The translations under genes and the position numbers were made by a program. DNA of 64,000 bases from assembly GCA_963716455.1 (NCBI GenBank), contig CAVQTK010000017.1, positions 55,371 through 119,370 on the forward strand. Direction: 5' to 3'. Within the stretch, counting starts at the first letter, position 1. Every line of letters starts with the position of its first letter. The notes beneath the pieces were generated by a model. The model was not told the origin of the DNA, searched no databases, and worked only from the letters and a program-made list of their open reading frames with translations. This document shows, one piece after another, positions 1-8,760 of this stretch. Source of the stretch: CAVQTK01 sp963716455. Its GTDB lineage: Bacteria; Pseudomonadota; Gammaproteobacteria; Coxiellales; Coxiellaceae.

Positions 1-586
1 ATATATGAGAATATTTCTCAGTGGTTTCGCCACTTATTTTTTGCTCCTCTTTAGAGGTACCTTTAGGTTCTTTATCACGTGAACTAAAATCTGTAGCTCT
101 TTTAGTTAAAACTTCATCCATCTCTTTTCTTTGCACTTCAGTCATATATGGCCGAAGCTGTTCAAAATATCTGAATGGTTGAAATTCTCTATGTTCTTCA
201 ATAGCATCTTTCCATTCTTTTGTGCCTTCTGGAGATAACTCCATATTTTCCCCACTAAAATCTACATGTGTATCGGGACGTGGGTTATTAGCATGGTTTT
301 TGAGAAATCTTATTAATTTTGGAATAAATTCACATGTAAGATAGGAATTTTTTTTGCTTAACAAATCCTTAAAAAAATCGCGATTTGCCCAAATGTCTTC
401 ATCAGTTACCTCTTTTTCCTCCGGGATACATTTTTCATATCTATAAAGCGACTTTAATTTATTTATTGTTTTCTTTGGCAAATCATCGGCACTTTCACAT
501 GATAGTAAGTTTTCTATCGCTTCTTCAGTGCCAAATCCATAGTTCCGATCAGGCGAAAGAAACTTTTCTTCTGGAATCATGCCCAT
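1..586 (-). CDS. Unrecognised protein, 3' end outside the window
   Basis: On the minus strand a frame stays open from about 670 down to base 1 and runs off the window, so the C-terminus is missing. About 195 codons are visible from the ATG at 586. The encoded protein is hydrophilic, rich in Glu, Lys and Asp, with no membrane segment or signal peptide in the visible part and no motif I recognise. The start is uncertain: neither the ATG at 586 nor the one at 580 has a clear ribosome-binding site. The frame is also open up to an ATG at 670, which would overlap the end of the upstream membrane-protein gene. Coding is supported by the long open frame and sensible codon use; function is unknown. 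It may be transcribed with the YqjD/YqjE-like genes upstream. Confidence 0.6.
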   Translation of the reverse strand, partial: MGMIPEEKFLSPDRNYGFGTEEAIENLLSCESADDLPKKTINKLKSLYRYEKCIPEEKEVTDEDIWANRDFFKDLLSKKNSYLTCEFIPKLIRFLKNHANNPRPDTHVDFSGENMELSPEGTKEWKDAIEEHREFQPFRYFEQLRPYMTEVQRKEMDEVLTKRATDFSSRDKEPKGTSKEEQKISGETTEKYSHI

Positions 587-626
587 TTTAAGATGAAAAA
601 GAAGACTACCCGTAGCCAATCTATAA

Positions 627-1064
627 TTAAGTATCTTCTTTATCTTGATCAGAATCTTTGGTAAAAGCATTTATAAAGTTTTCTTTTAGCAGCAATGCAA
701 TATTTTCCATCAGCATTTTACGCATTGAGGGAGAGATACCCACAAAAAAGCCCATGGCTAGACTAGCTAATAGACCTTTCTTAGGGTATCTTTTTAATAA
801 AGAATTTAAGTCAAAATCGAAATTTATTTCTTTTTTAGGTTGTCTTTTTTTACCAACTAATTTGACCAATAATAGTATGAGCAATACCACACCCAATAAT
901 ACTAAACCAGAAGCAAGAGCCGCTGACATAGCACTATGGAATAGTGCTGCAAAATAAAGATAAAGTGCACTCATTAAAAATCCAAATGCAACCAAACAAA
1001 AAATGAAAGCAATAAAAATACCTGCTATTTTTAACCCTATTCTAAACAAATTTACTCCAAGCAC
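627..1064 (-). CDS. YqjE-like small inner-membrane protein (holin-like superfamily)
   Basis: This 145-residue protein has two strongly hydrophobic segments near residues 10-38 and 43-66, then a basic, soluble C-terminal half with a weaker hydrophobic stretch (about 95-112). This layout and its place directly after a DUF883-type gene match the enterobacterial yqjD-yqjE pair, whose second member belongs to the Phage_holin_3_6-type family. YqjE function is not well known; membrane association is expected from the sequence. It starts directly after the stop of the upstream gene (1065), so translation is probably coupled. No prophage genes are nearby, so the holin-like fold should not be read as a phage trait. 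Confidence 0.6.
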   Translation of the reverse strand: MLGVNLFRIGLKIAGIFIAFIFCLVAFGFLMSALYLYFAALFHSAMSAALASGLVLLGVVLLILLLVKLVGKKRQPKKEINFDFDLNSLLKRYPKKGLLASLAMGFFVGISPSMRKMLMENIALLLKENFINAFTKDSDQDKEDT

Positions 1065-1337
1065 TTATTTATGCCGAGAAATAAAAAATTTACTGATGCT
1101 TCCTAACAGTACACCGATACCAAAACCACTTAATACACCCATAAGTGGATTTTTTTCAATCATTTTGTCGACATTGTTTACAGCTTTTTTTCCATCTTTT
1201 AAAAGGCTATCTTTAGTAGAGACAGTTGCATCAACTAGCTTATCAATTAATTCACCGGTATCAACACGTAATTTAGAAACATCTTTTTTAAGAGAATTAA
1301 ATTCTTGTTGAAAATGAAAGCCATTATGTTTAGCCAT
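1065..1337 (-). CDS. DUF883 / YqjD-ElaB-like membrane-anchored protein
   Basis: This 90-residue protein has a charged helical N-terminus (about residues 10-65, repeated Lys/Asp and hydrophobic heptad-like pattern) and one C-terminal membrane segment with small-residue spacing (about 66-83), ending in basic residues. That is the plan of the YqjD/ElaB/DUF883 family, whose E. coli members are tail-anchored and reported to bind ribosomes in stationary phase. The start is fixed by a good AAAGGAG ribosome-binding site just upstream of the ATG at 1337. It lies between a second, shorter DUF883-like gene and a YqjE-like gene, probably as one operon. Confidence 0.65.
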   Translation of the reverse strand: MAKHNGFHFQQEFNSLKKDVSKLRVDTGELIDKLVDATVSTKDSLLKDGKKAVNNVDKMIEKNPLMGVLSGFGIGVLLGSISKFFISRHK

Positions 1338-1418
1338 TTTTTTCTCCTTTAAGTGGCAAGTGTTTTATATATGAATTTTAGCAGTCAAATCTAATAACGC
1401 CAACTTTGTGAATAATTT

Positions 1419-1640
1419 TTATTTATTACGCAGCCATAAACGTTTTAAACCGCTACAAATAAAACCTGCGGCAAAAGCACCAACCAAATAATAAAATGGT
1501 TTCTTTTCGATTTTTCTCTGCGCACCACCAATTGTTGACTGCCAAATTAATTCAGCAAAATCTGAACGCAACTTTGCAACATCTCGTTTTATTTCTTGCA
1601 GATCATGCTGAAGATCTAATTTGTTTTCTTCGTGTGACAT
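1419..1640 (-). CDS. Short DUF883-like tail-anchored protein
   Basis: The frame is open from 1694, but the ATG at 1640 has a very good AGGAGGAG ribosome-binding site a few bases upstream and is taken as the start, giving 73 residues. The N-terminal half is a charged amphipathic helix. The C-terminal half carries a single hydrophobic segment (about residues 46-62) followed by a basic tail. The pattern parallels the next gene downstream (1065-1337), including the Lys-Leu-Arg-x-Asp motif in the helix, so the two are probably distant paralogues. Function is unknown beyond membrane anchoring. Confidence 0.6.
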   Translation of the reverse strand: MSHEENKLDLQHDLQEIKRDVAKLRSDFAELIWQSTIGGAQRKIEKKPFYYLVGAFAAGFICSGLKRLWLRNK

Positions 1641-1699
1641 GTTCTCCTCCTTTAAAATAACATCTAAAACAATTATAGCATATAATTTTTGCATTCTGT

Positions 1700-2033
1700 T
1701 TTTTAATACAGTTAGCTTAAAAAAATAGAGAAAATTATCATTAACTTATGACGAAGCAAGAACAAAATCATTGATTTTTAAATTTGAGATGCGTATAATA
1801 ATTCTCTTACAAATATAGCTGATAATTTTACTGCATTAAAAATAGGAACATTCATATTGCACGGAAAAATTAGAAGAATCTCAAACACAAAAATCCGTAT
1901 CAATAGAAATCGAATTTCTCAAATAATATTTCCATTTCTGCCGAAACCAAAACAGAAAATAGAAAAAAAATCTTACCCATGTTGCAACAACCAATCTAAG
2001 CAATCAGTACTAGCAAAACCAGCAGCCAGTAAT
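1700..2033. other. Intergenic stretch with no intact gene
   Basis: This is AT-rich DNA between the DUF883-like genes and the first palindromic repeat. Two short plus-strand stretches (about 1861-1925 and 1926-2002) read as Glu/Lys-rich peptides in different frames and stop quickly. They could be remains of a decayed gene, but nothing recognisable is left. Confidence 0.3.
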
Positions 2034-2172
2034 TAGACTGCTTTCGAAACTCGCTGCTGGTAGCAAAGTGCAAGGCGCATCGGAGCGCAAAACCGGAGCA
2101 TACACGCAAGTAATGTGAGGATTTGAGCAACGCAGCAATTTGCATCAGCAGTAAAGTTTCGAAAGAAGTCTA
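2034..2172. repeat. Palindrome-ended repeat R1, copy 1
   Basis: This 139-bp element has inverted ends: the left begins TAGACTGCTTTCGAAACTC and the right ends with TTTCGAAAGAAGTCTA. The core (for example GGCGCATCGGAGCGC, about 2074-2088) recurs nearly unchanged at 29077-29223, 56547-56676 and 59676-59814. It lies just upstream of the tRNA-Leu promoter. No transposase is encoded, so it behaves like a MITE or REP-type non-autonomous repeat. Confidence 0.85.
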
Positions 2173-2211
2173 TTGATTTAGCAGAAGGATGAACTATTAA
2201 TGGATATTATC

Positions 2212-2241
2212 TTGATAAAATGATGGCTTATGCTCTATAAT
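2212..2241 (+). promoter_or_regulatory. Sigma-70-type promoter for tRNA-Leu
   Basis: TTGATA at 2212-2217 and a perfect TATAAT at 2236-2241 are separated by 18 bases. The -10 box ends 13 bases before the mature tRNA, the right distance for a short leader. This is the best promoter match noticed in the window. Confidence 0.7.
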
Positions 2242-2254
2242 AAAACACACAATT

Positions 2255-2338
2255 GCCGGGGTGGCGGAACTGGTAGACGCGCCGGACTCAAAATCCGGTA
2301 GTGGTGACACTGTGTGGGTTCGAGTCCCACCCTCGGTA
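2255..2338 (+). tRNA. tRNA-Leu (anticodon CAA)
   Basis: The sequence folds as a class II tRNA. It has a seven-base acceptor stem with a G-U closing pair and one internal G-U, a D-arm containing TGGTAGACGC, an anticodon stem CCGGA/TCCGG with loop CTCAAAA (anticodon CAA), a long variable arm, and a T-arm GTGGG-TTCGAGT-CCCAC. The discriminator is A, as usual for tRNA-Leu. CCA is not encoded. It would read UUG codons. Confidence 0.95.
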
Positions 2339-2375
2339 AACCTTAATCTTTTTTTGGAAAACTAAACTAATATTC

Positions 2376-2439
2376 GTAAGCGTTCACGAGGTTTAATTTG
2401 CAGACGCAGAAAGCCCCCTTTTGCTCCGTGAACAGTTAC
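2376..2439. repeat. Repeat R2, copy 1 (GTTCACG/CGTGAAC ends)
   Basis: A 64-bp element runs from GTAAGCGTTCACGAGG to CCGTGAACAGTTAC, so GTTCACG and CGTGAAC face each other at the ends. Its first half matches 57919 onward. Its inner part (2408-2427) is the reverse complement of the inner part of that second copy. It ends at the dnaE stop codon, where it could act as a terminator or decay barrier. Confidence 0.7.
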
Positions 2440-5400
2440 TAATATTCCAAAACCAAATCCTCGGTTGGACAAATCTCCTTCAAACGCTCTAATAATTCTT
2501 CACTAGGATTCACACTCCAACTTTCTCCCAACAACATTTGGGCATTCGTTTCTAGACTTTGATAACCAATCACAATATCACATCGTCCACCACGATAAGG
2601 TTGAAGGAGTGAGGGTAAATATTGCAAGAGCTTACTTGCTTGTTGTGAATTGGTAATCTTGAGTCTTAATCGTCGAGCAAATCGTTCACGGATACTGGCT
2701 AAGGTATCAAAAACATCAGCTACTATTCGCAAGCCACCTGTATAAGTATCATCTTCCAAAGAACCGCGAACCAAATAAACCTGGTCAATTTGCAAGGGAG
2801 GCTTAATTTGGATATATAGTTTATTAAATAGGGTTACATCAATTTTTCCAGTTGAATCCTCTAAAGTCACAACCGCCATGGGGTTCCCTTTGCGAGTATG
2901 TATGATGCGCTGATTGCGCAAAATTCCTGCACATACCGCATTTTTCTTGATCGCTTCCAATTTATTGATTGGGCTACATCCTAAAGCATGTAACTCTTGA
3001 GTAAAATCTTGTAAAGGGTGGCCACTCAGATAAAGACCTAATACCTCTTTTTCTTCTTTCAAACGAAATAGATCTGTCCAGGGTAAACATTCATTATATT
3101 TAATGACTTCTGAGGAAATCGAACCAAATAAATCCGCTTGCCCAAACAAACTATTGTGTTGGTGCTGTTCAGCTAATTTTAATGCCGCTTCAATATTAAC
3201 CATCAAGCAAGCACGATGCTGATTGAAACAATCCATTGATCCAGAACGAATTAAGGCTTCCAATGCACGACGGTTTATTTTACGATGGTCTAAGCGCTGA
3301 CAAAAATCAAACAAATCTTTATAAATTCCACGCTGCTGCCGTTCCTCAATCAAATGAGAAATGGCTGCTTCTCCAACACCTTTGATCGCTCCTAAACCGT
3401 AAACAATTTGCCCTTTTTCATTCACGGTAAAAGAATATTTACCCAAATTAAGATTAGGTGGCAAAATAGTAAGCGACATTTCTCGACATTCTGCCAAAAA
3501 ATTAGCAATTTTATCCGTATTATCTAAATCTGCAGATAAAACGGCAGCCATAAACTCAGCTGGATAATGGGCTTTTAACCACGCAGTTTGATAAGCAATC
3601 AGCGCATAGGCAGCTGAATGCGATTTATTAAATCCATAACCGGCAAATTTTTCCATTAAATCAAAAATGGGCTCCGAAATAGCTGGGGCAATGCCCCGCT
3701 TCGTAGCACCAGCAACAAAAATTTTGCGCTGCTTGGCCATTTCTTCTGGCTTTTTCTTACCCATAGCCCGGCGCAAAATATCCGCTTCGCCTAATGAATA
3801 ACCTGCCAAGGTTTGAGCAATCTGCATAACTTGTTCTTGATATAAAATAACCCCATGAGTAGTGCGTAAGATAGGCTCTAAATCTGGATGCGGATATTCA
3901 ACTTGAGCACGCCCATGCTTGCGCGCAATAAAATCATCCACCATTCCCGACTGCAAAGGACCAGGTCGAAATAAAGCCACCAATGCAGTAATCTCCTCAA
4001 AAATTTCTGGCTGCAGACGGCGAATTAACTCTTTCATTCCCCGCGACTCTAATTGGAAAATTGCCGTAGTGGAGCATTGACATAACATAGTAAAAGTTTT
4101 GCTATCATTTAATGGAATTCGGGTAATTTCTACTAGCTTTTCTCCCAATTGCTGCATTTTTTGATTAATTGTTTGTAAAGCCCAATGAATAATTGTTAAA
4201 GTACGTAGTCCTAAGAAGTCAAATTTAACTAAACCTACTGCTTCAACATCGTCCTTATCTAATTGAGTCACCAAAAGATGGTTACCACCTGGCTCACGGT
4301 ACAGAGGTACAAAATCTATTAGTTGAGTGGGAGCAATTACCACACCACCGGCATGTTTGCTTGCATTACGTGTTAGACCCTCTAATTTTCGAGCTAAATC
4401 TATTAAATATGCCACTTCTTCTTCGTTGCGATAACGTTCTGCTAATTGTTTTTCTTCAGCCAGGGCTTTTTCTAAAGTGATACCCAATTCAAAAGGAATC
4501 AGTTTTGCCACTTTATCCACAAAGCCATAAGGTAACCCAAGAACTCTTCCAACATCACGTAATGCCGCCTTAGCTGCCATCGTACCGAAGGTGATAATTT
4601 GTGCTACAGCTTCTCGACCATATCTTTCAGCCACATATTCAATGACCCGATCACGTCCTTCTACACAAAAATCTATATCAAAATCAGGCAAAGATACACG
4701 TTCTGGGTTTAAAAATCGTTCAAATAGTAACTCGTGTTGTAATGGATCTAATTCAGTAATACCTAATGCGTAAGCCACCAATGAACCCGCTCCAGAACCA
4801 CGGCCAGGCCCGACCGGAATGCCTTGTAATTTTGCCCAACGTATAAAATCTGCCACAATTAAAAAATAACTAGCAAAACCCATACGGTTAATAACAATTA
4901 TTTCTTCTTGCAAACGCTTTTGGTAAGCGGCATGCGGGGCTAAGTTGTCTAAAACACTATTCTTTATCCGTTGCTGCAATCCCTGTTCGGCCTGAATAGA
5001 GAAATAATCTGCTTCTGACATGGTATTATCAGTTAGTGGAAATCTGGGTAAATGCACTTCCCCCAAATTCAGATTGACATTACATCTCTGAGCTATTAAC
5101 ACGGTATTGGTCAATGCTTCAGGGATATCCGCAAATAATTCAGACATTTCATCAGGGCTACGCATATATTGCTGTTCTGAATAATGACGTGGTCGATTTG
5201 GATCTTCCAATACTTGTCCCGCATTAATACAAACACGTGCTTCGTGTGCAATAAAATCTTCACTCTTTAAAAAAACAATATCCAAGGTTGCAACTACAGG
5301 CGCCTGCCATGCCGCTGCCATAGTAACAGCAGCTTGGTTATATTCTTCCTCCTGATATCGTCCTGAACGTTGCAATTCTAGGTAAAAACGTTGTGGGAAT

Positions 5401-5873
5401 ATTTCTAACCAACGCTGCAAGCGTTCTCTGGCTAATTGATCCCGGCCACTCAGCAAAGCGCGACCCACATCCCCTCTTCTTCCGCCAGATAAAACAATTA
5501 AGCCTTCTGCATTAGCGGCTAACCATGGCCATTGTAGGGTCGGTTCACCAGCAGAGTTTTGTCCTTCTTGATAAGCCTGAGATAATAGCTTGATTAAATT
5601 TTTATAACCCCTTTGATTTTGACATAATAAAGTGATTAAAAAATCCTCTCCTTCCATTAATAAACAAACTTCGGCTCCTATAATAGGTTTAATTCCTAAG
5701 GTAAGAGCATGTTGATAAAATTTGACCACACCAAATAAATTACTATAATCTGTTATGGCAATTGCAGGCATCTTTTGTCGTGCGGTTTCTTCAAGCCAGG
5801 ATTTTATTCTTAATAAACCATCACGAATTGAATATTCCGTATGGGCTTTTAAGTGGATAAATTTTATATTCAT
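2439..5873 (-). CDS. dnaE: DNA polymerase III alpha subunit
   Basis: This is the replicative polymerase catalytic subunit, 1144 residues (E. coli DnaE has 1160). The N-terminal PHP domain opens with the expected strand-and-His pattern (HLKAHTEYSIRDG). The palm carries the glycine-rich GPGRGSGAGSL motif near residue 353 and the catalytic PDFDIDF aspartates near 398-404. The thumb/fingers contain the GYGFNKSHSAAYALIAY block, and an OB-fold and C-terminal region follow. The gene follows rnhB on the same strand, as in many gammaproteobacteria where lpxB-rnhB-dnaE are linked; here lpxB instead lies on the other strand beyond rnhB. The stop codon lies at the edge of repeat R2. No frame damage is seen. 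Confidence 0.97.
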   Translation of the reverse strand: MNIKFIHLKAHTEYSIRDGLLRIKSWLEETARQKMPAIAITDYSNLFGVVKFYQHALTLGIKPIIGAEVCLLMEGEDFLITLLCQNQRGYKNLIKLLSQAYQEGQNSAGEPTLQWPWLAANAEGLIVLSGGRRGDVGRALLSGRDQLARERLQRWLEIFPQRFYLELQRSGRYQEEEYNQAAVTMAAAWQAPVVATLDIVFLKSEDFIAHEARVCINAGQVLEDPNRPRHYSEQQYMRSPDEMSELFADIPEALTNTVLIAQRCNVNLNLGEVHLPRFPLTDNTMSEADYFSIQAEQGLQQRIKNSVLDNLAPHAAYQKRLQEEIIVINRMGFASYFLIVADFIRWAKLQGIPVGPGRGSGAGSLVAYALGITELDPLQHELLFERFLNPERVSLPDFDIDFCVEGRDRVIEYVAERYGREAVAQIITFGTMAAKAALRDVGRVLGLPYGFVDKVAKLIPFELGITLEKALAEEKQLAERYRNEEEVAYLIDLARKLEGLTRNASKHAGGVVIAPTQLIDFVPLYREPGGNHLLVTQLDKDDVEAVGLVKFDFLGLRTLTIIHWALQTINQKMQQLGEKLVEITRIPLNDSKTFTMLCQCSTTAIFQLESRGMKELIRRLQPEIFEEITALVALFRPGPLQSGMVDDFIARKHGRAQVEYPHPDLEPILRTTHGVILYQEQVMQIAQTLAGYSLGEADILRRAMGKKKPEEMAKQRKIFVAGATKRGIAPAISEPIFDLMEKFAGYGFNKSHSAAYALIAYQTAWLKAHYPAEFMAAVLSADLDNTDKIANFLAECREMSLTILPPNLNLGKYSFTVNEKGQIVYGLGAIKGVGEAAISHLIEERQQRGIYKDLFDFCQRLDHRKINRRALEALIRSGSMDCFNQHRACLMVNIEAALKLAEQHQHNSLFGQADLFGSISSEVIKYNECLPWTDLFRLKEEKEVLGLYLSGHPLQDFTQELHALGCSPINKLEAIKKNAVCAGILRNQRIIHTRKGNPMAVVTLEDSTGKIDVTLFNKLYIQIKPPLQIDQVYLVRGSLEDDTYTGGLRIVADVFDTLASIRERFARRLRLKITNSQQASKLLQYLPSLLQPYRGGRCDIVIGYQSLETNAQMLLGESWSVNPSEELLERLKEICPTEDLVLEY

Positions 5874-5954
5874 TTATATTAACTTCATGTAATAGCTTGT
5901 AGTTTAGAACGCCTATTTTACGCCTTGCGAACTGCGTTAGCTGTATTAGAGATA

Positions 5955-6521
5955 TCACTTTTTAGTTTTTTTTCTGCTGCCGACAAAATTACGTCGATGA
6001 ATGGGACTAACACCTAATTCTTGTAATACCGCACAGTGAAATGCAGTAGCATACCCTTTATGCTGTGCAAAACCATAACCTGGATATATTTTATCATAAG
6101 CAACCATCTCACGGTCACGAGTTACTTTAGCTAAAATTGAAGCGGCGCTAATGGCCGGAATTAACTGATCTCCATAAGGAATAGCCTGTACCGGTAATGG
6201 AATGTTAGGAGTAAAACAACCATCTACCCATACTTTATCAGGTTGGACGCTAAGAGCTGAGATAGCACGTTGCATTGCTAATAAACTCGCGTAATGGATA
6301 TTATAGAGATCAATTTCTTCGACTTCAGCCCGGCCAATTCCATAAGCAACACAACGCTCAATAATTTGCGTAAATAAATGCTCACGCTGCTTAGCCGTCA
6401 ATTGCTTAGAGTCTGCCAGTCCAGCAATACGGTCTACTGGGCAGAGAATAACTGCCGCAGCTAATACAGGCCCGGCTAAAGGTCCGCGGCCTGCTTCATC
6501 AACTCCAGCAATTTGATCCAT
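5955..6521 (-). CDS. rnhB: Ribonuclease HII
   Basis: RNase HII cuts the RNA strand of RNA-DNA hybrids and single embedded ribonucleotides. The protein is 188 residues, a normal length. It begins with the family signature GVDEAGRGPLAGP, holding the catalytic Asp-Glu pair. It also carries the VDG strand, the SAASILAKVTRD motif and the GYATxxH segment. The gene lies 81 bases upstream of dnaE on the same strand and is divergent from the gnnA-like/lpxB pair, with about 88 bases for back-to-back promoters. Confidence 0.96.
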   Translation of the reverse strand: MDQIAGVDEAGRGPLAGPVLAAAVILCPVDRIAGLADSKQLTAKQREHLFTQIIERCVAYGIGRAEVEEIDLYNIHYASLLAMQRAISALSVQPDKVWVDGCFTPNIPLPVQAIPYGDQLIPAISAASILAKVTRDREMVAYDKIYPGYGFAQHKGYATAFHCAVLQELGVSPIHRRNFVGSRKKTKK

Positions 6522-6609
6522 GCATAAGTCCTGTTAAAGCTCTAATTTGGGTAAGTATCCCTGGAGTATACCCATTGAATTATGAAAAAAAAAGTGTCAA
6601 CATTGTCCA

Positions 6610-7572
6610 ATGACAAAAAAATTACGTACTGGAGTAATAGGAGTAGGTTATTTGGGAAAGTATCATGCCCAAAAATATACCGAACTAGCTCAATCTCAAT
6701 TCATCGCTATCTGTGATACCAACATAGAATCAGCACGTCAAATAGCCGCCCAATTAAGTATTTCAGTTTTTTCGAATTATCAAGCTTTGATTGGTTTAGT
6801 TGATGCAGTCAGTATCGCCACTCCAACCCCAACTCATTACGAAATTGCACGTTTTTTTCTAGAACAAGGCATTCATGTTTTATTAGAGAAGCCGATTGCA
6901 ACAAATCTTGCCGAGGCAGATGATTTAATTCAAATTGCTCGAAAAAAAAACCTAGTTTTACAGATTGGCCATATTGAACGATTCAATAATGCAATTCAAG
7001 CCGTACAACCACTGTTAGAGAAACCGCATTTCATTGAATCCACACGCTTAGCGCCTTTCAAACTTCGTGGCAGCGATGTAAGTGTGGTTCTTGATTTGAT
7101 GATTCACGATATTGATATTATTCAATCCATTGTAAAATCGCCTATCCGACATATTTATGCTAATGGAGCTTCCGTTATATCTCCATTTATTGATATTGCT
7201 AATGCACGCTTAGAATTTGCTAACGGCTGTGTAGCAAATATTACTGCCAACCGTATTAATAAAAACATGTCACGTCGTTTGCACATTTTTCAGTCAAACA
7301 CTCATATCAATTTGGATTTACAGCACAAAAAAATGACTATCCAACGCAAAGGAATAAAAGAAATTTTGCCTGGTATTCCAGAAATTATTTTTCAAAAGCA
7401 AAGTCGTCCAAAAGGCGATGCCCTAAAAGATCAAATTGCTGCTTTCTTAACTGCGATTATTAATCAAACTCCGCCCGTGGTTTCGGGGGAAGAAGGCAGG
7501 TATGCTCTACAAGTCGCCACACAAATAAACCAAATTATTCAAAAAAATAATGACCTCAGCACCCCCCTATAA
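6610..7572 (+). CDS. Gfo/Idh/MocA-family dehydrogenase, GnnA-like
   Basis: This 320-residue NAD(P)-dependent oxidoreductase has an N-terminal Rossmann fold with GVIGVGYLGKYHAQ. The EKPIA motif (about residues 97-101), holding the usual catalytic/binding Lys, follows, then a C-terminal Gfo/Idh fold. It overlaps lpxB by 23 bases, so the two are co-translated. In Acidithiobacillus, gnnA (UDP-GlcNAc 3-dehydrogenase) and gnnB lie between lpxA and lpxB and make the 3-amino sugar for amide-linked lipid A, and Legionella lipid A contains that sugar. The linkage to lpxB therefore suggests a GnnA role. No gnnB-type aminotransferase or lpxA is in the window. The family call is firm; the substrate is inference. 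Confidence 0.85.
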   Translation: MTKKLRTGVIGVGYLGKYHAQKYTELAQSQFIAICDTNIESARQIAAQLSISVFSNYQALIGLVDAVSIATPTPTHYEIARFFLEQGIHVLLEKPIATNLAEADDLIQIARKKNLVLQIGHIERFNNAIQAVQPLLEKPHFIESTRLAPFKLRGSDVSVVLDLMIHDIDIIQSIVKSPIRHIYANGASVISPFIDIANARLEFANGCVANITANRINKNMSRRLHIFQSNTHINLDLQHKKMTIQRKGIKEILPGIPEIIFQKQSRPKGDALKDQIAAFLTAIINQTPPVVSGEEGRYALQVATQINQIIQKNNDLSTPL

Positions 7573-8686
7573 AAAAATTTTCTTACTGGCAGGAGAGGCC
7601 TCAGGAGATTTATTAGGTGCAAACCTAGCAAATGCGTTGTTAACACTGCTTCCCGATCTTGAACTAATGGGTATAGGCGGTGTAAAAATGCAGCAGTCAA
7701 AAGTAAAAATTTTAATGGATATGAGTTCGCTAGACGTAGTGGGTATATGGGAGGTTATTAAGAATTTAATAACCATTCGTCGGGCTATGCAAAAAACAAA
7801 ATTTTTACTTCGTGCACAAAAACCGGACTTATTAATCTTAATAGATTACCCAGGATTTAATCTTCGCATGGCCCAATTTGCCAAAAGTATTGGAATTAAA
7901 GTGCTGTATTATGTCAGCCCCCAAGTTTGGGCTTGGCGTTATCAACGAATTCATCATATTAAAAAATATGTAGATCATATGGCTGTTTTATTTCCCTTTG
8001 AAACAAAGATCTATCAAAAAGAAAACATACCCGTGACATTTGTCGGGCATCCTTTAGCTAAGCTGGTGCAAGTTACACAGAGTCAACTATCGGTTTATCA
8101 CCAATATGGTCTCAATTCAGACCACAAAGTAATTGCCTTACTTCCTGGTAGTCGTCAGCAAGAAATTAGACTTTTACTGCCTTTGATGGTAGCCACCATT
8201 CCACTTATTCGTCAAAAAATTCCCGACGCACAATTCGTGTTACCTTTAGCCAACACTTTACAAGTTGAGGATTTAAAAAAATATTTAACATCCGATATTA
8301 CGGTAATAAAAAATAATACTTATAACATTTTATCCCTATGCTCAGCAGCCATGGTTACTTCTGGAACGGCTACTTTGGAAGTAGCATTATGTCAGGTACC
8401 GTTAGTAGTCGTTTATAAAACTGTAGCATTAAATTATTGGATAGGACGTTGTGTTATTCGACTCAAGGAAATCGGTTTATGTAATATCATTGCTCAACAA
8501 CGCATAGTACAAGAATTAATACAGTCCAAGGCTACCCCTATAGCAATAGCCACAGAAGTTATCCGTTTAGTAACGGATTTAAATTATCGCCAAACGATAT
8601 TAGAAAATATACAAAAGATGCGTCTACTAGTTGGCGATGAGGAGAATTCTATGAAAATGGCAGAACTGGTACTTAAGTTATTGTAA
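7550..8686 (+). CDS. lpxB: Lipid-A-disaccharide synthase
   Basis: LpxB joins UDP-diacylglucosamine to lipid X to form the tetraacyl disaccharide of lipid A, at the inner face of the inner membrane. The protein has 378 residues (E. coli 382). Family features include LLAGEASGDLLGANL at the N-terminus, the PDLLILIDYPGFN segment, the YYVSPQVWAWR block, FVGHPL and LLPGSRQQEI, and the GTATLE motif in the C-terminal GT-B domain. The ATG at 7550 lies inside the end of the gnnA-like gene. No frame damage is seen. Confidence 0.96.
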   Translation: MTSAPPYKKIFLLAGEASGDLLGANLANALLTLLPDLELMGIGGVKMQQSKVKILMDMSSLDVVGIWEVIKNLITIRRAMQKTKFLLRAQKPDLLILIDYPGFNLRMAQFAKSIGIKVLYYVSPQVWAWRYQRIHHIKKYVDHMAVLFPFETKIYQKENIPVTFVGHPLAKLVQVTQSQLSVYHQYGLNSDHKVIALLPGSRQQEIRLLLPLMVATIPLIRQKIPDAQFVLPLANTLQVEDLKKYLTSDITVIKNNTYNILSLCSAAMVTSGTATLEVALCQVPLVVVYKTVALNYWIGRCVIRLKEIGLCNIIAQQRIVQELIQSKATPIAIATEVIRLVTDLNYRQTILENIQKMRLLVGDEENSMKMAELVLKLL

Positions 8687-8743
8687 ATCTGTAAGCGCAG
8701 CAAGACAGATCACGTGGGATACCCAGCTTCACGAGAACGGTCC

Positions 8744-8758
8744 AGGGTGAGCTATTAC
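8744..8758. repeat. Solo end of repeat family R3
   Basis: The 15-mer AGGGTGAGCTATTAC also forms the right end of R3 at 18413-18427 and, inverted, occurs at 62276-62289. Here it lies between the convergent lpxB and def genes, two bases from the def stop. The rest of this gap (8687-8743) contains a small hairpin, TGGGATACCCA, and no gene. Confidence 0.45.
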
Positions 8759-8760
8759 GT

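Noticed and set aside
385..591. 68-codon plus-strand open frame
   Set aside because: Antisense to a long, well-supported minus-strand coding frame that runs to the window edge.
627..1694. Phage lysis cassette suggested by the holin-like fold
   Set aside because: No endolysin or other phage genes nearby; the arrangement fits chromosomal yqjD-yqjE genes.
1861..2002. Glu/Lys-rich short frames that could be a gene
   Set aside because: Too short, in two different frames, no start signal; at most a decayed remnant.
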